DNA of 64,000 nt from Craterostigma plantagineum. Its lineage: Eukaryota; Streptophyta; Magnoliopsida; Lamiales; Linderniaceae. Below the pieces are notes generated by a model. It was not told the origin of the DNA, ran no database searches, and was given only the letters and a program-made list of their open reading frames with translations. The stretch lies in the NCBI GenBank assembly GCA_027422505.1, contig JAPQWV010000051.1, forward strand, positions 1,703,501 through 1,767,500, given 5' to 3'. The position numbers and the translations under genes are program-made. Shown one piece after another: positions 1 to 10,400 of this stretch. Every line of letters starts with the position of its first letter. The first letter of the stretch is position 1.

Positions 1-271
1 GTTTGTATTATTCCTTTGCTAATTTCTTTTGTTTTCACATATTGAAGGCACGATTCAGCGGTGAATGACCAGAAGCCATCCATCGGGTCCCATCGTTGAC
101 GCAGACCCGGATTTCGAGCGGAAGTTATGAAGGAAACTGAAGTACGATACCGAAGGAGCATCCACTAGCTCTCACGACCGTTTAGTTAGCTATTCAGAGG
201 ATAGTTCGCAGGAATCCACCCAAAACTCACGTGCAGAGACCACCGTAGATAGTCCCAATACAGAAGTGGAC
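1..271 (+). other. Athila internal leader
   Basis: Non-coding stretch between the (absent) 5' LTR/primer-binding site and the gag start. No primer-binding site can be recognised, so the 5' LTR junction is probably just left of base 1. Confidence 0.5.
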
Positions 272-2770
272 ATGGCGGACCATCGAGTGCCCGTCCACAA
301 CGTTCCGGAGGAGGAGCCATCACTTCAAGACCTCCTCAAAAATGCCGCACTAGGCGGTACTGAATCGGCGATCGTCATTCCGCCGATAGAGAATAACAAC
401 TTCGAACTGAAGCACTCCTGGCTTCAGATGATTTTTCAGACGGCCCAGTTCGAGGGTAATCCCGACGACGACCCTTACTCACACCTTAAGGCATTCCTGA
501 CGGTGACAGACACCATCAAGATTAATGGGGTCCCGGGCGATGCAATCAAGTTGATGCTGTTCCCATTCTCACTCAAGTTCAGAGCAAGGGACTGGTTGGA
601 TATGTTGCCACCAAGGTCGATCACCACCTGGGAGGAGATGCAAGCCGCTTTCATCAACCATTACTTCCCACTGACGAAGGTGCTACGGCTGAAGACGAAG
701 ATTTCCCTATTTCACCAGAAGGACTCAGAGAACCTGTACGAAGTGTGGGAGCGTTATAAGGCCTTATTAAAGAGGTGCCCGCAGCACGGGATGTCGAAGG
801 CAGCCCAGATCAACCGATTCCATGAGGGGCTCAACGATCAGACTGTTCATATGTTAGACGGAGCCGCAGGAGGAGGACTCGTGAAGCTTAATGCCACCGA
901 CGCGTGGAATTTAATCGAGGACTATTCGAGGAACAGCTTCATGAGGGGCAATACCAGGATGAAGACACCCGGTGTATTTGGAGTTAGCCAGGAGACAGCC
1001 ACTAATGCCAAGATCGAGGCGCTTCAGCAGCAACTTGCCTCGACGAACTCCCAGTTGCAGACGGTGATTGGCGCATTACTTCCCAAGTCTGGGCAGGCGC
1101 AGCCCGTGAACGCCGTAGCCACCACCACACCAACGCAGCACACACCGTACGTGCCCTTATGTGGAATTTGCGGCGCTGCCCACGAGACCTCAGAATGCCA
1201 ACTTGGCCAGTCATTGGAGCACGTCGACTATATGGGCAACTACCAAGGCGGCCAGCGGAGTTTCCAACCTCGGGCACATCCTAACTTGGCGTACGAGAAT
1301 CAGAACCATCAGAGCCAAGGACCACCAGGATTTCAGCCCCGACCTTCCGGATTCCAAAACGGACCACCACGACAATACCAGAACGCGCCCGCGGGAGGAT
1401 CCGACGACATGAGGGAGATGAAGGACATGATGAAGACGCTTCTCACGAACTTCAGCAGCACCACCGCAGCCCACGAGAGCCGAATGACAAAGATGGAGGA
1501 GTACATGGAGGCGAATGACTTGCGTGCTCAGAACACGGACGCCTCGCTCAAGAAACTGGAGCAACAGATGGGCCAGATGGCGAAACAGTTGGCGGGGCGC
1601 ACTCAGGGATCGCTCCCGAGCTACACCGAGCCGAATCCCAAGGAATACTGCAAGGCGGTGACGCTGAGGAACGGGCGAGAACTACAAGAAGTGCCCGCCA
1701 AAAAGAAGGCCAAGGAGAATACCAACTTCGAGAGCCACGACGAGCCCGAAGTTGAGGAGGTCAGGGGTGACGACGCCGAGAAGGCCGACGCTGAGAAGGA
1801 GAAGGTCGAGCCCGAAAAGGATAACGTGACGGAGATTCAGCGGCCACCGGTGAAGCCATACCAACCGAAGATCCCGTACCCGGCCCGACTGAAAAAAGAC
1901 AAGAACGAGGCGCAGTTTGGTAAATTTATGGGTATGTGTAAGGAATTACATATTAACTTACCTTTTGTTGAAGCTATTACGCAGATGCCCAGCTTCGCCA
2001 AGTTCTTGAAGGACTTGCTGACGAACAGAAGGAAGCTCGAACACGTCTCCACCGTCTGCCTACGAGGGGAGTGCTCAGCGATCCTCCAAAGCAAGATTCC
2101 TAAGAAGCTAAAAGACCCAGGGAGTTTTACTATTCCCTGTCTTATAGGAGATTTAGTAATCGAACGTGCGTTAGCTGACTTAGGCGCTAGTATTAATCTC
2201 ATGCCGTATTCTATGTTTAAGCGTCTAGGTCTAGGTGAACCGCGACCTACTAGGATGAGCCTCCAATTAGCTGATAGATCGTTAAAGTACCCTCGAGGTG
2301 TTATCGAGGATGTCTTAGTTAAAGTAGATAAGTTTGTGATTCCCGCAGATTTCGTTATCTTAGATATGAAGGAAGACGAAAATGTCCCCTTGATTTTAGG
2401 TAGACCATTCTTAGCCACGGGGGAGACCATGATAGACGTTAGGAACGGGACGTTAACCTTGACGGTAGATGGGGAAAAGGTTACCTTTGATATGGCCGAC
2501 TCGATGAAAAAGAGTAGCGAGCAGGATGATAAGTGTTATTTCTTAGACGTATTTGAGCACGACTTTCTCTTTTCCGTGCAAGGTCTGTCACAGGTCGGCG
2601 ATCACGACATACACACGCTTATGGAAATCGACGAGTGTGGGGAGGAAGTCGACGAGCCTATTGTAGCCATCGATGAAAGCAGCGAAGAGGACAAGGAGAA
2701 GAGCTCAGTTGAGGAACCGCCGGTCCTAGAATTGAGCCGCTGCCCGACCACCTCGAGTACGCGTTTCTGA
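272..2770 (+). CDS. Athila Gag-protease polyprotein
   Basis: The first in-frame ATG is at 272; the frame is open slightly upstream, but only from GTG. The N-terminal half (about residues 40-230) matches the plant retrotransposon gag core that forms the virus-like particle, with an FPFSL..RARDWL motif and an 'NLYEVWERYK' helix. The middle is Gln/Pro-rich, followed by a charged Lys/Glu segment. Residues of about 615-740 form the aspartic protease that cleaves the polyprotein; the active site is in DLGASINLMP, and VPLILGRPFLAT is the usual flap/C-lobe signature. In Athila elements gag and pol normally form one reading frame. Here the frame ends early at 2770, because a base appears to be missing near 2736 and the pol sequence continues in the next frame. 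Confidence 0.9.
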   Translation: MADHRVPVHNVPEEEPSLQDLLKNAALGGTESAIVIPPIENNNFELKHSWLQMIFQTAQFEGNPDDDPYSHLKAFLTVTDTIKINGVPGDAIKLMLFPFSLKFRARDWLDMLPPRSITTWEEMQAAFINHYFPLTKVLRLKTKISLFHQKDSENLYEVWERYKALLKRCPQHGMSKAAQINRFHEGLNDQTVHMLDGAAGGGLVKLNATDAWNLIEDYSRNSFMRGNTRMKTPGVFGVSQETATNAKIEALQQQLASTNSQLQTVIGALLPKSGQAQPVNAVATTTPTQHTPYVPLCGICGAAHETSECQLGQSLEHVDYMGNYQGGQRSFQPRAHPNLAYENQNHQSQGPPGFQPRPSGFQNGPPRQYQNAPAGGSDDMREMKDMMKTLLTNFSSTTAAHESRMTKMEEYMEANDLRAQNTDASLKKLEQQMGQMAKQLAGRTQGSLPSYTEPNPKEYCKAVTLRNGRELQEVPAKKKAKENTNFESHDEPEVEEVRGDDAEKADAEKEKVEPEKDNVTEIQRPPVKPYQPKIPYPARLKKDKNEAQFGKFMGMCKELHINLPFVEAITQMPSFAKFLKDLLTNRRKLEHVSTVCLRGECSAILQSKIPKKLKDPGSFTIPCLIGDLVIERALADLGASINLMPYSMFKRLGLGEPRPTRMSLQLADRSLKYPRGVIEDVLVKVDKFVIPADFVILDMKEDENVPLILGRPFLATGETMIDVRNGTLTLTVDGEKVTFDMADSMKKSSEQDDKCYFLDVFEHDFLFSVQGLSQVGDHDIHTLMEIDECGEEVDEPIVAIDESSEEDKEKSSVEEPPVLELSRCPTTSSTRF

Positions 2771-3939
2771 ACAATAATGGAGGGCTGCCGGTCATAATCT
2801 CCTCAAACCTCGATGATGGGCAGAAGGGTCAGCTTTTAGACGTGTTGAAGACACACAAGAAAGCCCTGGCGTGGAAGATATCCGACATAAGGGGTATCAA
2901 TCCAAGCTACTGCACACACAAGATCCTCATGGAGGATGACTTTAAGCCGGTCGCTCAACGTCAAAGGCGCCTCAATCCCAACATGAAGGACGTCGTCAAA
3001 AAGGAGGTAATCAAGCTGCTAGACGCGGGGATGATCTATCCCATCTCAGAAAGCGCATGGGTCAGCCCGGTCCAAGTAGTCCCAAAGAAGGGAGGCATGA
3101 CGGTCGTCACCAACGACAAGAACGAACTGATCCCGACGAGAACCGTGACCGGATGGCGTGTCTGTATCGACTACAGGAAGTTGAATGATGCAACGAGAAA
3201 AGATCACTTTCCCCTTCCTTTTATTGATCAAATGCTAGAAAAATTAGCCGGTCACTCATTCTATTGCTTCCTTGATGGTTTGTCAGGTTATCTACAGATT
3301 CCTATAGCACCCGAGGACCAGGAGAAGACGACGTTTACGTGCCCGTTCAGAACGTTCGCGTACCGAAGGATGCCATTCGGATTATGCAATGCCCCAGCCA
3401 CCTTCCAGCGATGCATGATGGCCATATTCGACGAATTGGTAGGTGAGGTAATGGAGGTATTTATGGACGACTTCTCTGTTTTCGGTTCCTCGTTTGATGC
3501 ATGTTTATCGAATCTAAAGCTCGTGCTCGCACGATGCGAGGAAACAAATCTGGCACTTAATTGGGAAAAGTGCCATTTCATGGTTCGAGAGGGTATAGTT
3601 CTCGGTCATAAGATTTCTTCTAAAGGAATCGAAGTGGACCGAGCTAAGTTAGAGACGATAGAAAAATTGCCTGTTCCCTCGAACGTGAAGTCGATTAGAA
3701 GTTTTCTAGGACATGCGGGATTTTATCGTAGATTTATCAAAGACTTTTCAAAAATCGCACGTCCTATGTCTAGATTGTTAGAGAAAGATGCCCCGTTTGA
3801 TTTCAATGACGAATGCCTGCATGCTTTCAATTTACTTAAGGAGAGACTTATCGCAACACCTATTATGGTAGCCCCCGACTGGGGGCTGCCCTTTGAACTA
3901 TGTGCGATGCTAGTGACTATGCAGTTGGGGCCGTGCTAG
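2737..3939 (+). pseudogene. Athila reverse transcriptase segment, out of frame with gag and with RNase H
   Basis: The frame is open from about 2737 and carries the Ty3/gypsy reverse transcriptase, which copies the element RNA into cDNA inside particles. Visible motifs are the linker leading to CIDYRKLN, the RMPFGLCNAPATF block, the catalytic FMDD box (FMDDFSVFG), the LGHKIS block and FLGHAGFYRRFI of the RT connection region. There is no proper ATG, as expected for a polyprotein part. The frame is shifted relative to gag at about 2736 and relative to RNase H at about 3900, each time as if one base were missing. This copy therefore cannot make full pol unless frameshifting occurs, and no slippery site is obvious. 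Confidence 0.9.
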
Positions 3940-5636
3940 GGCAGCGTAAGAACAACCGCTTCAGGCCAATCTATTACGCGAGTAAGACGTTAGACGCAGC
4001 CCAGGCCAATTACACGACCACCGAGAAGGAGCTGTTGGCCGTCGTGTTTGCTTTCGACAAGTTCAGGTCATATTTAATCCTGTCTAAAGTTATTGTTTTT
4101 ACTGACCACTCTGCTCTCAAGTACCTGTTAGCAAAGCCCGACGCCAAGCCAAGACTAATTCGGTGGATCCTGCTACTGCAAGAGTTCGATATAGAGATCC
4201 GCGACAAGAAGGGTGCGGAGAACCTAGCGGCAGATCACCTCTCCCGACTAGAGGAGTCCGAGATATACAATAAGAACGAGAGGGCGATACACGATCGGTT
4301 CCCAGACGAGCACCTCTACGCGATACACGTAGTAAGTGACGACACCCCTTGGTTTGCAGATTACGCTAACTACCTGGTTGCGAGGGTCCTACCAAAGGAA
4401 TACACGAGTCAGCAAAAGAAGAAATTCTTTTCTGATTTGAGGTACTACTTTTGGGAAGACCCGTATCTTTTCAGGCGATGTGCGGACCAGGTAATACGGC
4501 GATGCGTGGCTGCCCCGGAATCGACGCAGATCCTTAGACATTGCCACAATGGACCGACCGGAGGGCATTATGCAGCAAATCGTACCACTCAGAAGGTGTT
4601 GGAGAGCGGATTCTACTGGCCCACGATCTTCAAGGACGCGCAAAGGTACGTTGACACTTGTGATCAGTGTCAGCGCGCAGGTAATATTTCTAAACGCGAC
4701 GAAATGCCCCAGAACTTCATCTTAGTTTGCGAAATTTTCGATGTATGGGGTATTGATTTCATGGGCCCATTTCCTAGCTCGTACAACAATAAGTACATCC
4801 TAGTCGCTGTCGATTATGTTTCTAAGTGGGCCGAGGCGCAAGCCTTACCCACGAATGATGCTAGGGTAGTCGTTAGATTTTTGCGAGCATTGTTTTCACG
4901 TTTTGGGGCACCTAGATGCATCATAAGTGATAGAGGCACTCACTTTTGTAACACCCAGTTTGCACGCACGTTAGAACGTTACGGTGTTAAGCATAGCCTA
5001 TCCACCCCATATCATCCCCAAGCTAGTGGTCAAGTCGAGGTAGTGAACCGTGAGTTGAAATGTATTCTAGAGAAAACCATAGAGGGGAACCGTAGGGAGT
5101 GGGCAAATAAGTTAAATGATGCACTTTGGGCATATAGGACTGCATATAAGACCCCCATAGGCACTACACCATACAGATTAGTCTATGGTAAAGCATGTCA
5201 TCTTCCCGTAGAAATAGAGCATAAGGCATATTGGGCCATCAAGTCCTTGGATCTTGATTTGGGGAACGCCGGCGGAAAGCGGCAACTCCAAATCAACGAG
5301 TTAGACGAGTGGCGTTTATCGGCCTATGATAACACTCGCATGTACAAGGAACGTTCTAAGGCCTATCACGATAAGAAAATTAGGCAAAGGCGAGAGTTTC
5401 AGGAAGGGGATCAAGTCCTTCTTTTTAACTCTCGACTTAGGCTCTTCCCTGGCAAGCTTAGATCACGCTGCTCAGGACCGTTCACTGTTACCCGTGTTTT
5501 TCCTTATGGTACTGTTGAGATTTCAGGAACGGAGCAGGGTACTTTTAAGGTGAACGGCCATAGGTTGAAGCATTATCTCGCAGGCGAGGAAGAAGGGACC
5601 GAGAAGGAAGTACTGTACTTGGACTTCCAAAATTGA
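3900..5636 (+). CDS. Athila RNase H and integrase segment
   Basis: The 578-codon open frame begins with the Ty3/gypsy RNase H ([15 protein letters not shown], then [13 protein letters not shown] and [10 protein letters not shown]), which degrades the RNA template. The integrase follows: an HHCC zinc motif ([10 protein letters not shown]...CDQCQ), then a DDE core with [10 protein letters not shown], the second Asp in IISDRGTHF and the glutamate in the [14 protein letters not shown] block. A C-terminal basic region ends near the stop. The segment is intact in itself. It overlaps the RT frame by about 40 bases, which reflects a frameshift mutation and not a designed overlap. The stop is followed by the cttgggaggcaaccc stretch common after Athila pol. 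Confidence 0.92.
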   Translation: MCDASDYAVGAVLGQRKNNRFRPIYYASKTLDAAQANYTTTEKELLAVVFAFDKFRSYLILSKVIVFTDHSALKYLLAKPDAKPRLIRWILLLQEFDIEIRDKKGAENLAADHLSRLEESEIYNKNERAIHDRFPDEHLYAIHVVSDDTPWFADYANYLVARVLPKEYTSQQKKKFFSDLRYYFWEDPYLFRRCADQVIRRCVAAPESTQILRHCHNGPTGGHYAANRTTQKVLESGFYWPTIFKDAQRYVDTCDQCQRAGNISKRDEMPQNFILVCEIFDVWGIDFMGPFPSSYNNKYILVAVDYVSKWAEAQALPTNDARVVVRFLRALFSRFGAPRCIISDRGTHFCNTQFARTLERYGVKHSLSTPYHPQASGQVEVVNRELKCILEKTIEGNRREWANKLNDALWAYRTAYKTPIGTTPYRLVYGKACHLPVEIEHKAYWAIKSLDLDLGNAGGKRQLQINELDEWRLSAYDNTRMYKERSKAYHDKKIRQRREFQEGDQVLLFNSRLRLFPGKLRSRCSGPFTVTRVFPYGTVEISGTEQGTFKVNGHRLKHYLAGEEEGTEKEVLYLDFQN

Positions 5637-5740
5637 GCGATCAGCGAAACGTCCGGCTAAAGACGGTAAAGTAAGCGCTCTTGGGAGGCAACCCAGGTAT
5701 TTTTATTTATGTCTTAGAAAAAAAAAAAATATTTTCGGCG

Positions 5741-5901
5741 GTCACGGCCAACTGCTTAAGCAGTCACGACCGTGACGTGCATACCGTTGCACACTGCCAT
5801 GAGTCACGGCCAACTGCTTAAGCAGTCACGGCCGTGACACCCAGCAGAGGCACTCACTGCCTCTCGTCACGGCCAACTGCTTAAGCAGTCACGGCCGTGA
5901 C
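5741..5901. repeat. Three 36-nt palindromic repeats (internal set)
   Basis: Units at 5741-5776, 5803-5838 and 5866-5901. Each begins GTCACGGCC, has the perfect 14-nt palindrome ACTGCTTAAGCAGT in the centre and ends GGCCGTGAC, so each can fold into a hairpin. Spacing is 62-63 bases and the spacers differ. The outer arms match the five units in the LTR (10043-10349), but the central loops differ. Confidence 0.85.
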
Positions 5902-5970
5902 GCCTATATTAAAAAAAAAAAAAAAAATTGCCCCGATTATGTCACGGCTCGTGACCTAAGCTCATAGACA

Positions 5971-6337
5971 TGTCGCCCTAAACGATTTTCCAAACAATTA
6001 CTTTAACACATAGACATATTAAAGAAACGAAATAGTTTCATAGAATGATAAATAGTCAAAACACATAGTCACGATAATTACAAGTCTTAACTACGAAATA
6101 TCCTAGCGTTCATCTAATCCCAAACACAAAGGGAATTAGCTACGCATAATAGAAGGAAAAACAACTAAGGAAATAGAAATTAGGAGAAAAGAACTCATAA
6201 TCGTTGAAAGCTTGGGTAGATCTTTGTTCTTCGTTCACGTTTGCGTAGAACTCCGTCTCTTGCGCTCCGGGGCGTGATTCTGCGTTCTTTCGTGCTATTT
6301 TTCGTCTCTAAGGGGTTTTGGAATTGTCTCGGGTCGA
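5971..6337 (-). repeat. Inverted copy of the LTR R/U5 start inside the element
   Basis: This segment is the reverse complement of 10401-10767 in the 3' LTR. Reading both, I see only about three mismatches in some 367 positions. The copied LTR part begins about 30 bases downstream of the LTR TATA box, so it is an antisense copy of roughly the first 370 nt of the expected element RNA. It lies between pol and ORF1. Confidence 0.93.
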
Positions 6338-6789
6338 ATTTTGTGACGAACCCTGATTTTCAAATTGGGGCTTTTTCGAATTGGGGTTTAATTGTTGTTT
6401 CTATTGCCCTTTATTGATAGATATATGCTATGAACGCTTTGGGTATGCTTGATTACATGAATTCGTGGCTCAATTTTGGGAATTTTTACGATGGACCCTA
6501 ATTTAAAAAATTGGGGATTTCTGAAACTATTTGGTACATTCCGTTGCGTTGATGATATTAATTAGCCTCGATTCATAATATGATATATTTGGGTGCTTTA
6601 GCATGTTCAATTTTGGATTTGGATGAAGTGATTTTGGTTGCACGCCACGTGTTCGATAAAATGCCAATTTGAGCCTTTCATGTGTTTGCATACGCGAATT
6701 ACTACGTCGTCGCTATTTTGGTCGAGTCGAACTGCTTTGAATTCAATTGCGATATTTTCGTTCGACTCACATCTTTTCTTTCAGGTACT
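6338..6789 (+). other. Putative leader/intron before Athila ORF1
   Basis: T-rich non-coding stretch with several in-frame stops. It ends in a pyrimidine tract and CAG (6775-6784), six bases before the ORF1 ATG, which is a good plant 3' splice site. Known env-position ORFs of plant gypsy elements are thought to be expressed from spliced RNA; splicing here is an inference. Confidence 0.45.
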
Positions 6790-8082
6790 ATGGGTAAAAG
6801 CCGTGCCCCGGGCTCGCATGCATCCGCGGTGGCCTCGTCCTCTCGCTCAAGTCGACGCGGGCCCCCGCCGACTATGCTCGAAGCCATGGGTCAGTTCACA
6901 GACGAAGCTCAGATAGCCCGCTACAACAAGCTGAAAGCAATGGAGTTCATAGCCATGGACCAGATAGACCACGAGACGCTGGCAAAGCACCACATCGATC
7001 AGCAGGTCGCCCATTACCTATCGACCAGTGGTTGGAACACCTTCCTGGCGATCGACGAACCGGCGTACAAGGAACTCACCCTGGAGTTCCTTGCCACATT
7101 CTTATTCGATGAATACGGCGACCGCACAATCCATTTCCGCGCGTTCAACGAAGAGCACATAGTACGGGCCGACAACTTATGCCGCGCACTTGGAGTCCCA
7201 GAACCCCCACACCAGACCTTCGCGACATTCTTCGATACACCGGAAGGACAACGGGGGTGCTGGGAGGAAATCGCTCGACCTGGCGAGCCGGCATACAGCG
7301 CGAAGACGTCGAAGGCATCCGCGATGAAGAGCCCCGGCCTGCGTTATATCCATCGCCTCCTGACGACCTCGCTTACACCAAGGGGTGACTCACACGGAGC
7401 AGTCACCCTCTGCGATCTGTACATCCTGACCCATCTGCACCGAGGCGAACGGATAAATTTAGGAATGGCGGTGGCCCACGCTTTCAGTGCTCAGGCGGAA
7501 GCACGACGCCACGGCAAGATCGCCGTCGGCCCACTCATCACCAAGGTAATCAAGGGCTTACGCTACTGGCCAGCGAACGCGCCCGAAATGGAGATAGTCG
7601 GAGGGCGTCACCCACTGAACGAGGAGGCGCTGGTGAGGATGAAGATGCTGGTGAAGGCGCCTACCTGGACTCGCACCAACAAGGTGTACATCTGGCACGG
7701 GATGTACCATGGCCAGACGGACCACGTACCCATCCCCGACGACCAGCTCTACCTCCAGGGCCCTCACCCAATGGAGACAGACACGACAGCCACCGGGCCC
7801 TCCTACTCCTCCGGGTACCACCACGGCGAGTCGTCCGGCGTCGCTCCCTACGCGTCGGCAGCGGATCTCGAAGCGCTGCGACAGGACGTGCAAGAGACTC
7901 GGCGCAGACAGGAGGAGTACGAGCGAAGGAACGAGGAAGCCCACCGCCAGTACAGGGAGGAGCTGGACCGCTACAACGAAGCCCTGCGAGCCATGGACCA
8001 GGCGCTCGAGCTGTCCAGGCGATCGATAGACCTCCTTCGCCCGAGGCAGCGCTCACCGCCGCCGCCACCATCAGCACCTTAG
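6790..8082 (+). CDS. Athila ORF1-family protein
   Basis: A 430-residue protein from the ATG at 6790. The frame is open further upstream, but that part is compositionally different and lies before a likely splice acceptor, so the internal ATG is preferred. The first 35 residues are Ser/Arg-rich. The core (about residues 70-270) has the pattern of the 'Arabidopsis retrotransposon ORF-1' (Athila) family: EFLATFLFDEY, a FRAFNEEH...LCRALGVPE block, and YIHRLLTTSL followed by RGDSHGAVTLCDLYIL. The C-terminal third is a Glu/Arg-rich coiled coil (QETRRRQEEYERRNEE) ending in a proline tail. Its function is unknown. It occupies the env position, but I see no signal peptide or membrane span. The frame is intact, unlike gag-pol. 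Confidence 0.8.
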   Translation: MGKSRAPGSHASAVASSSRSSRRGPPPTMLEAMGQFTDEAQIARYNKLKAMEFIAMDQIDHETLAKHHIDQQVAHYLSTSGWNTFLAIDEPAYKELTLEFLATFLFDEYGDRTIHFRAFNEEHIVRADNLCRALGVPEPPHQTFATFFDTPEGQRGCWEEIARPGEPAYSAKTSKASAMKSPGLRYIHRLLTTSLTPRGDSHGAVTLCDLYILTHLHRGERINLGMAVAHAFSAQAEARRHGKIAVGPLITKVIKGLRYWPANAPEMEIVGGRHPLNEEALVRMKMLVKAPTWTRTNKVYIWHGMYHGQTDHVPIPDDQLYLQGPHPMETDTTATGPSYSSGYHHGESSGVAPYASAADLEALRQDVQETRRRQEEYERRNEEAHRQYREELDRYNEALRAMDQALELSRRSIDLLRPRQRSPPPPPSAP

Positions 8083-9837
8083 GGATTTTTCTTAACTTTC
8101 TTTGGACATTTCATTTGGTCGAGTAGTCGCGTGTGTTTTACGTTATTTCTACCTCTTAACGCTTATAACTATGTTTATAGTTAATCTATGACTACTCTAT
8201 TTTATGTCTATTGATCTCTCTAGCCAGCGCATGGAAACCCATAACGGCCTACAAACGCCTAACGGATAACAACATGACCGTCACGCACGAAAAAGAGTAC
8301 CTCACGAGCACGTCCTTTATTCGTCAGGGGAGTCACGCTCTTCTTAAAACTCTTTTCTCCTCCTTTTATTTTTTTAACGTTGAGGACAACGTCAGGTTTA
8401 AGTGTGGGGAGGGGAATCTAGTTTGAGAACCTACATGAAAACTTTTAAATTTTTATGACGTGTCTATGAGCTTAAATTTTTATGACGTGTCTATTACGTG
8501 AAAATTGACATGTCTATTACGTGAAATTTTTTTATGACGTATCTATGAACTATAATCTTCGTTAGAAAGGCATGATTACTGAATTCAGGCACGATTTTTT
8601 TTTGCGTTTATCTCAAGTTAGTCTGCATTATTATGAATCTTTGTGAGCAATTAGGATATGCATGACTGACTGAATCATGTTTGCCTGAATAGATATAGCA
8701 CTGTTTTGAGAGTTTCGTACACACATCCCCATTTCATTGTGAGAGTTTGAGCCTGACGAGCTTATGCTCAATTTTTTTCTGCGTGACGTGCCTAGTCTAT
8801 ATCTCTCTAGAACTTGCCTGTCTAATGCGTGTTGAAACTGTTTTTGGTGTGTTAGTTTAGAGATGATGAGGGCATTAGGAACTAAGTCCAGAGCCAAAAC
8901 TTCCCACCATGACTAGCCCAATAGTTAGCCCCTTTGAGCCTAAGCTTATTCGTTGCGTGCCTCATATGATATGAAATGCCCCTGACTCATATAAGCCTCC
9001 AGAAATTATATGAACCCGAATTCGTTAGAATAGAACAGAAGTCTGACTTGAGAGTTACTGTTTCAGTGTATGGTTCGATTTTCGTCTCTGTTATTCGTGA
9101 AATGACTCGCCCCTGATTTGACCGTTTTCTGAAATGACCTGATCCCCATAAGCATACCCATAAACCTTTTGGCAAGATATAGGTTCGGTAATAAGTATCC
9201 CTAGGTACACGGCATTCGCTGTGACGATGTATTCTTTGCGACAAAAGCCGAACCTTGATGTTTTGAGGGAATAAGGGTAGTGCACTAGAGCGTAATTAAA
9301 GGGAAAGGGCAGAAAATGAAAGAGAACTGAGTTGACAGGGGTCGGGCAGAAAAGTCTAGGATTTCGGGGCGAGAATGTGAATCATGTGCTGGAACGTGTG
9401 ATTTTCAGTTCGATCATACTATGTCTTCTGAAATCTTCTTGATTAAATGCTCATTGCATATGCGTACCATTGAATGACTATTCCATCCATGTTCTCCCGA
9501 AAAGACCCTCAGATTTATGCTTGCCACTTTAAGTAGTAGATATGCGATTAGCCTGCAAGCCTATGGTAGGGGTTGGACTAGCGCACGAATTTGAGTGATT
9601 CACCATAAATTTAGCCTATACACTGAGCGACTTGAGCGAATCCTTGTGAGAGTATGAGTCTCGATTAGCAGTGCGAAGAAAGTTTAGGTCGACAAGTGCA
9701 AGTCATTAGTGTAACGTCCATGATTGTTTGCTTGATTCCTTTCGTGCCTTCTAGCTTTGATGATAAATTGCGAACGATCGTGCCGTTCTGATTTATGCCT
9801 TATCTAATTCCTAATTTGCTTGAGGACAAGCAAATGC
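8083..9837 (+). other. Athila 3' internal non-coding region
   Basis: About 1.75 kb without a credible coding region. It includes repeated short motifs (tttttatgacgtgtctat at 8450-8545) and the polypurine-like module at 8381-8414. Long non-coding 3' regions are usual in Athila elements. Confidence 0.6.
8381..8414 (+). other. Second polypurine-tract-like module
   Basis: TGAGGACAA, a further 8-9 variable bases and TTAAGTGTGGGGAGG occur here and again at 9821-9852, next to the 3' LTR, with identical internal spacing and exactly 1440 bases apart. The right copy is the true polypurine tract; this one could be a central plus-strand primer or a relic. Confidence 0.7.
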
Positions 9838-9839
9838 TT

Positions 9840-9852
9840 AAGTGTGGGGAGG
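9840..9852 (+). other. Polypurine tract of the Athila element
   Basis: AAGTGTGGGGAGG lies two bases before the TG that opens the 3' LTR. It is the expected primer site for plus-strand synthesis. Confidence 0.85.
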
Positions 9853-10042
9853 TTTGATAAACGCATTTCAATGCGTTTATCGTAGTATTTATTCGGGGTA
9901 TAATAAAGCGTTAGCAATCAATTTATGCATTTATTCGATATATTTACACTTGTTTTATTGTTGAAGGAGCTTAGGACGAGTTTCGGGCGAAAAGGAGCGA
10001 AAACGGAGCAAAACGGCGCGAAAAAGGGCGAAACTGCCCTCG

Positions 10043-10349
10043 GTCACGGCCAGACGCATTACGCGTCACGGCCGTGACGAGGGACAGTGAGCGAGAGAGC
10101 GGGTCGCTGATGAAGGTCACGGCCGTGACGCTTAATGCGTCTGGCCGTGACGCGAGGCAGAATGGTCCACTGACGAAGGTCACGGCCGTGACGCTTAATG
10201 CGTCTGGCCGTGACACCAGGCAGAGAAGCCCACTGATGATGGTCACGGCCGTGACCATCGATGCACTTGGCCGTGACGCATGGTTTCGATATTCTCGCGT
10301 AGAGTCGGTGATGGTCACGGCCGTGACAGCCCATGTCCCAGGCCGTGAC
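10043..10349. repeat. Five 36-nt palindromic repeats in LTR U3
   Basis: Units at 10043-10078, 10116-10151, 10179-10214, 10242-10277 and 10314-10349. The first runs in the opposite sense to the next ones. All share GTCACGGCC/GGCCGTGAC arms around variable centres, with a start-to-start spacing of 63-73 bases. They lie just upstream of the TATA box, where transcription-factor sites or hairpins could act on LTR transcription. Confidence 0.85.
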
Positions 10350-10364
10350 CAGTGCGAAATTTCT

Positions 10365-10371
10365 TATAAAA
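10365..10371 (+). promoter_or_regulatory. TATA box of the Athila LTR promoter
   Basis: TATAAAA in a TTCTTATAAAAGACC context, 16 bases after the last palindrome. Transcription would be expected to start around 10392-10402, which is where the inverted-repeat arm begins. Confidence 0.65.
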
Positions 10372-10400
10372 GACCAAATTCGACTCAGAAAAGGGGCACT

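Noticed and set aside
7558..8077. Minus-strand frames of 128 and 138 codons
   Set aside because: Shadows of the Athila ORF1 in other frames.
10043..10349. Regularly spaced near-identical palindromes that look like a CRISPR array
   Set aside because: This is plant nuclear DNA within an LTR, the units are in mixed orientation and the spacers are partly similar. There are no cas genes.
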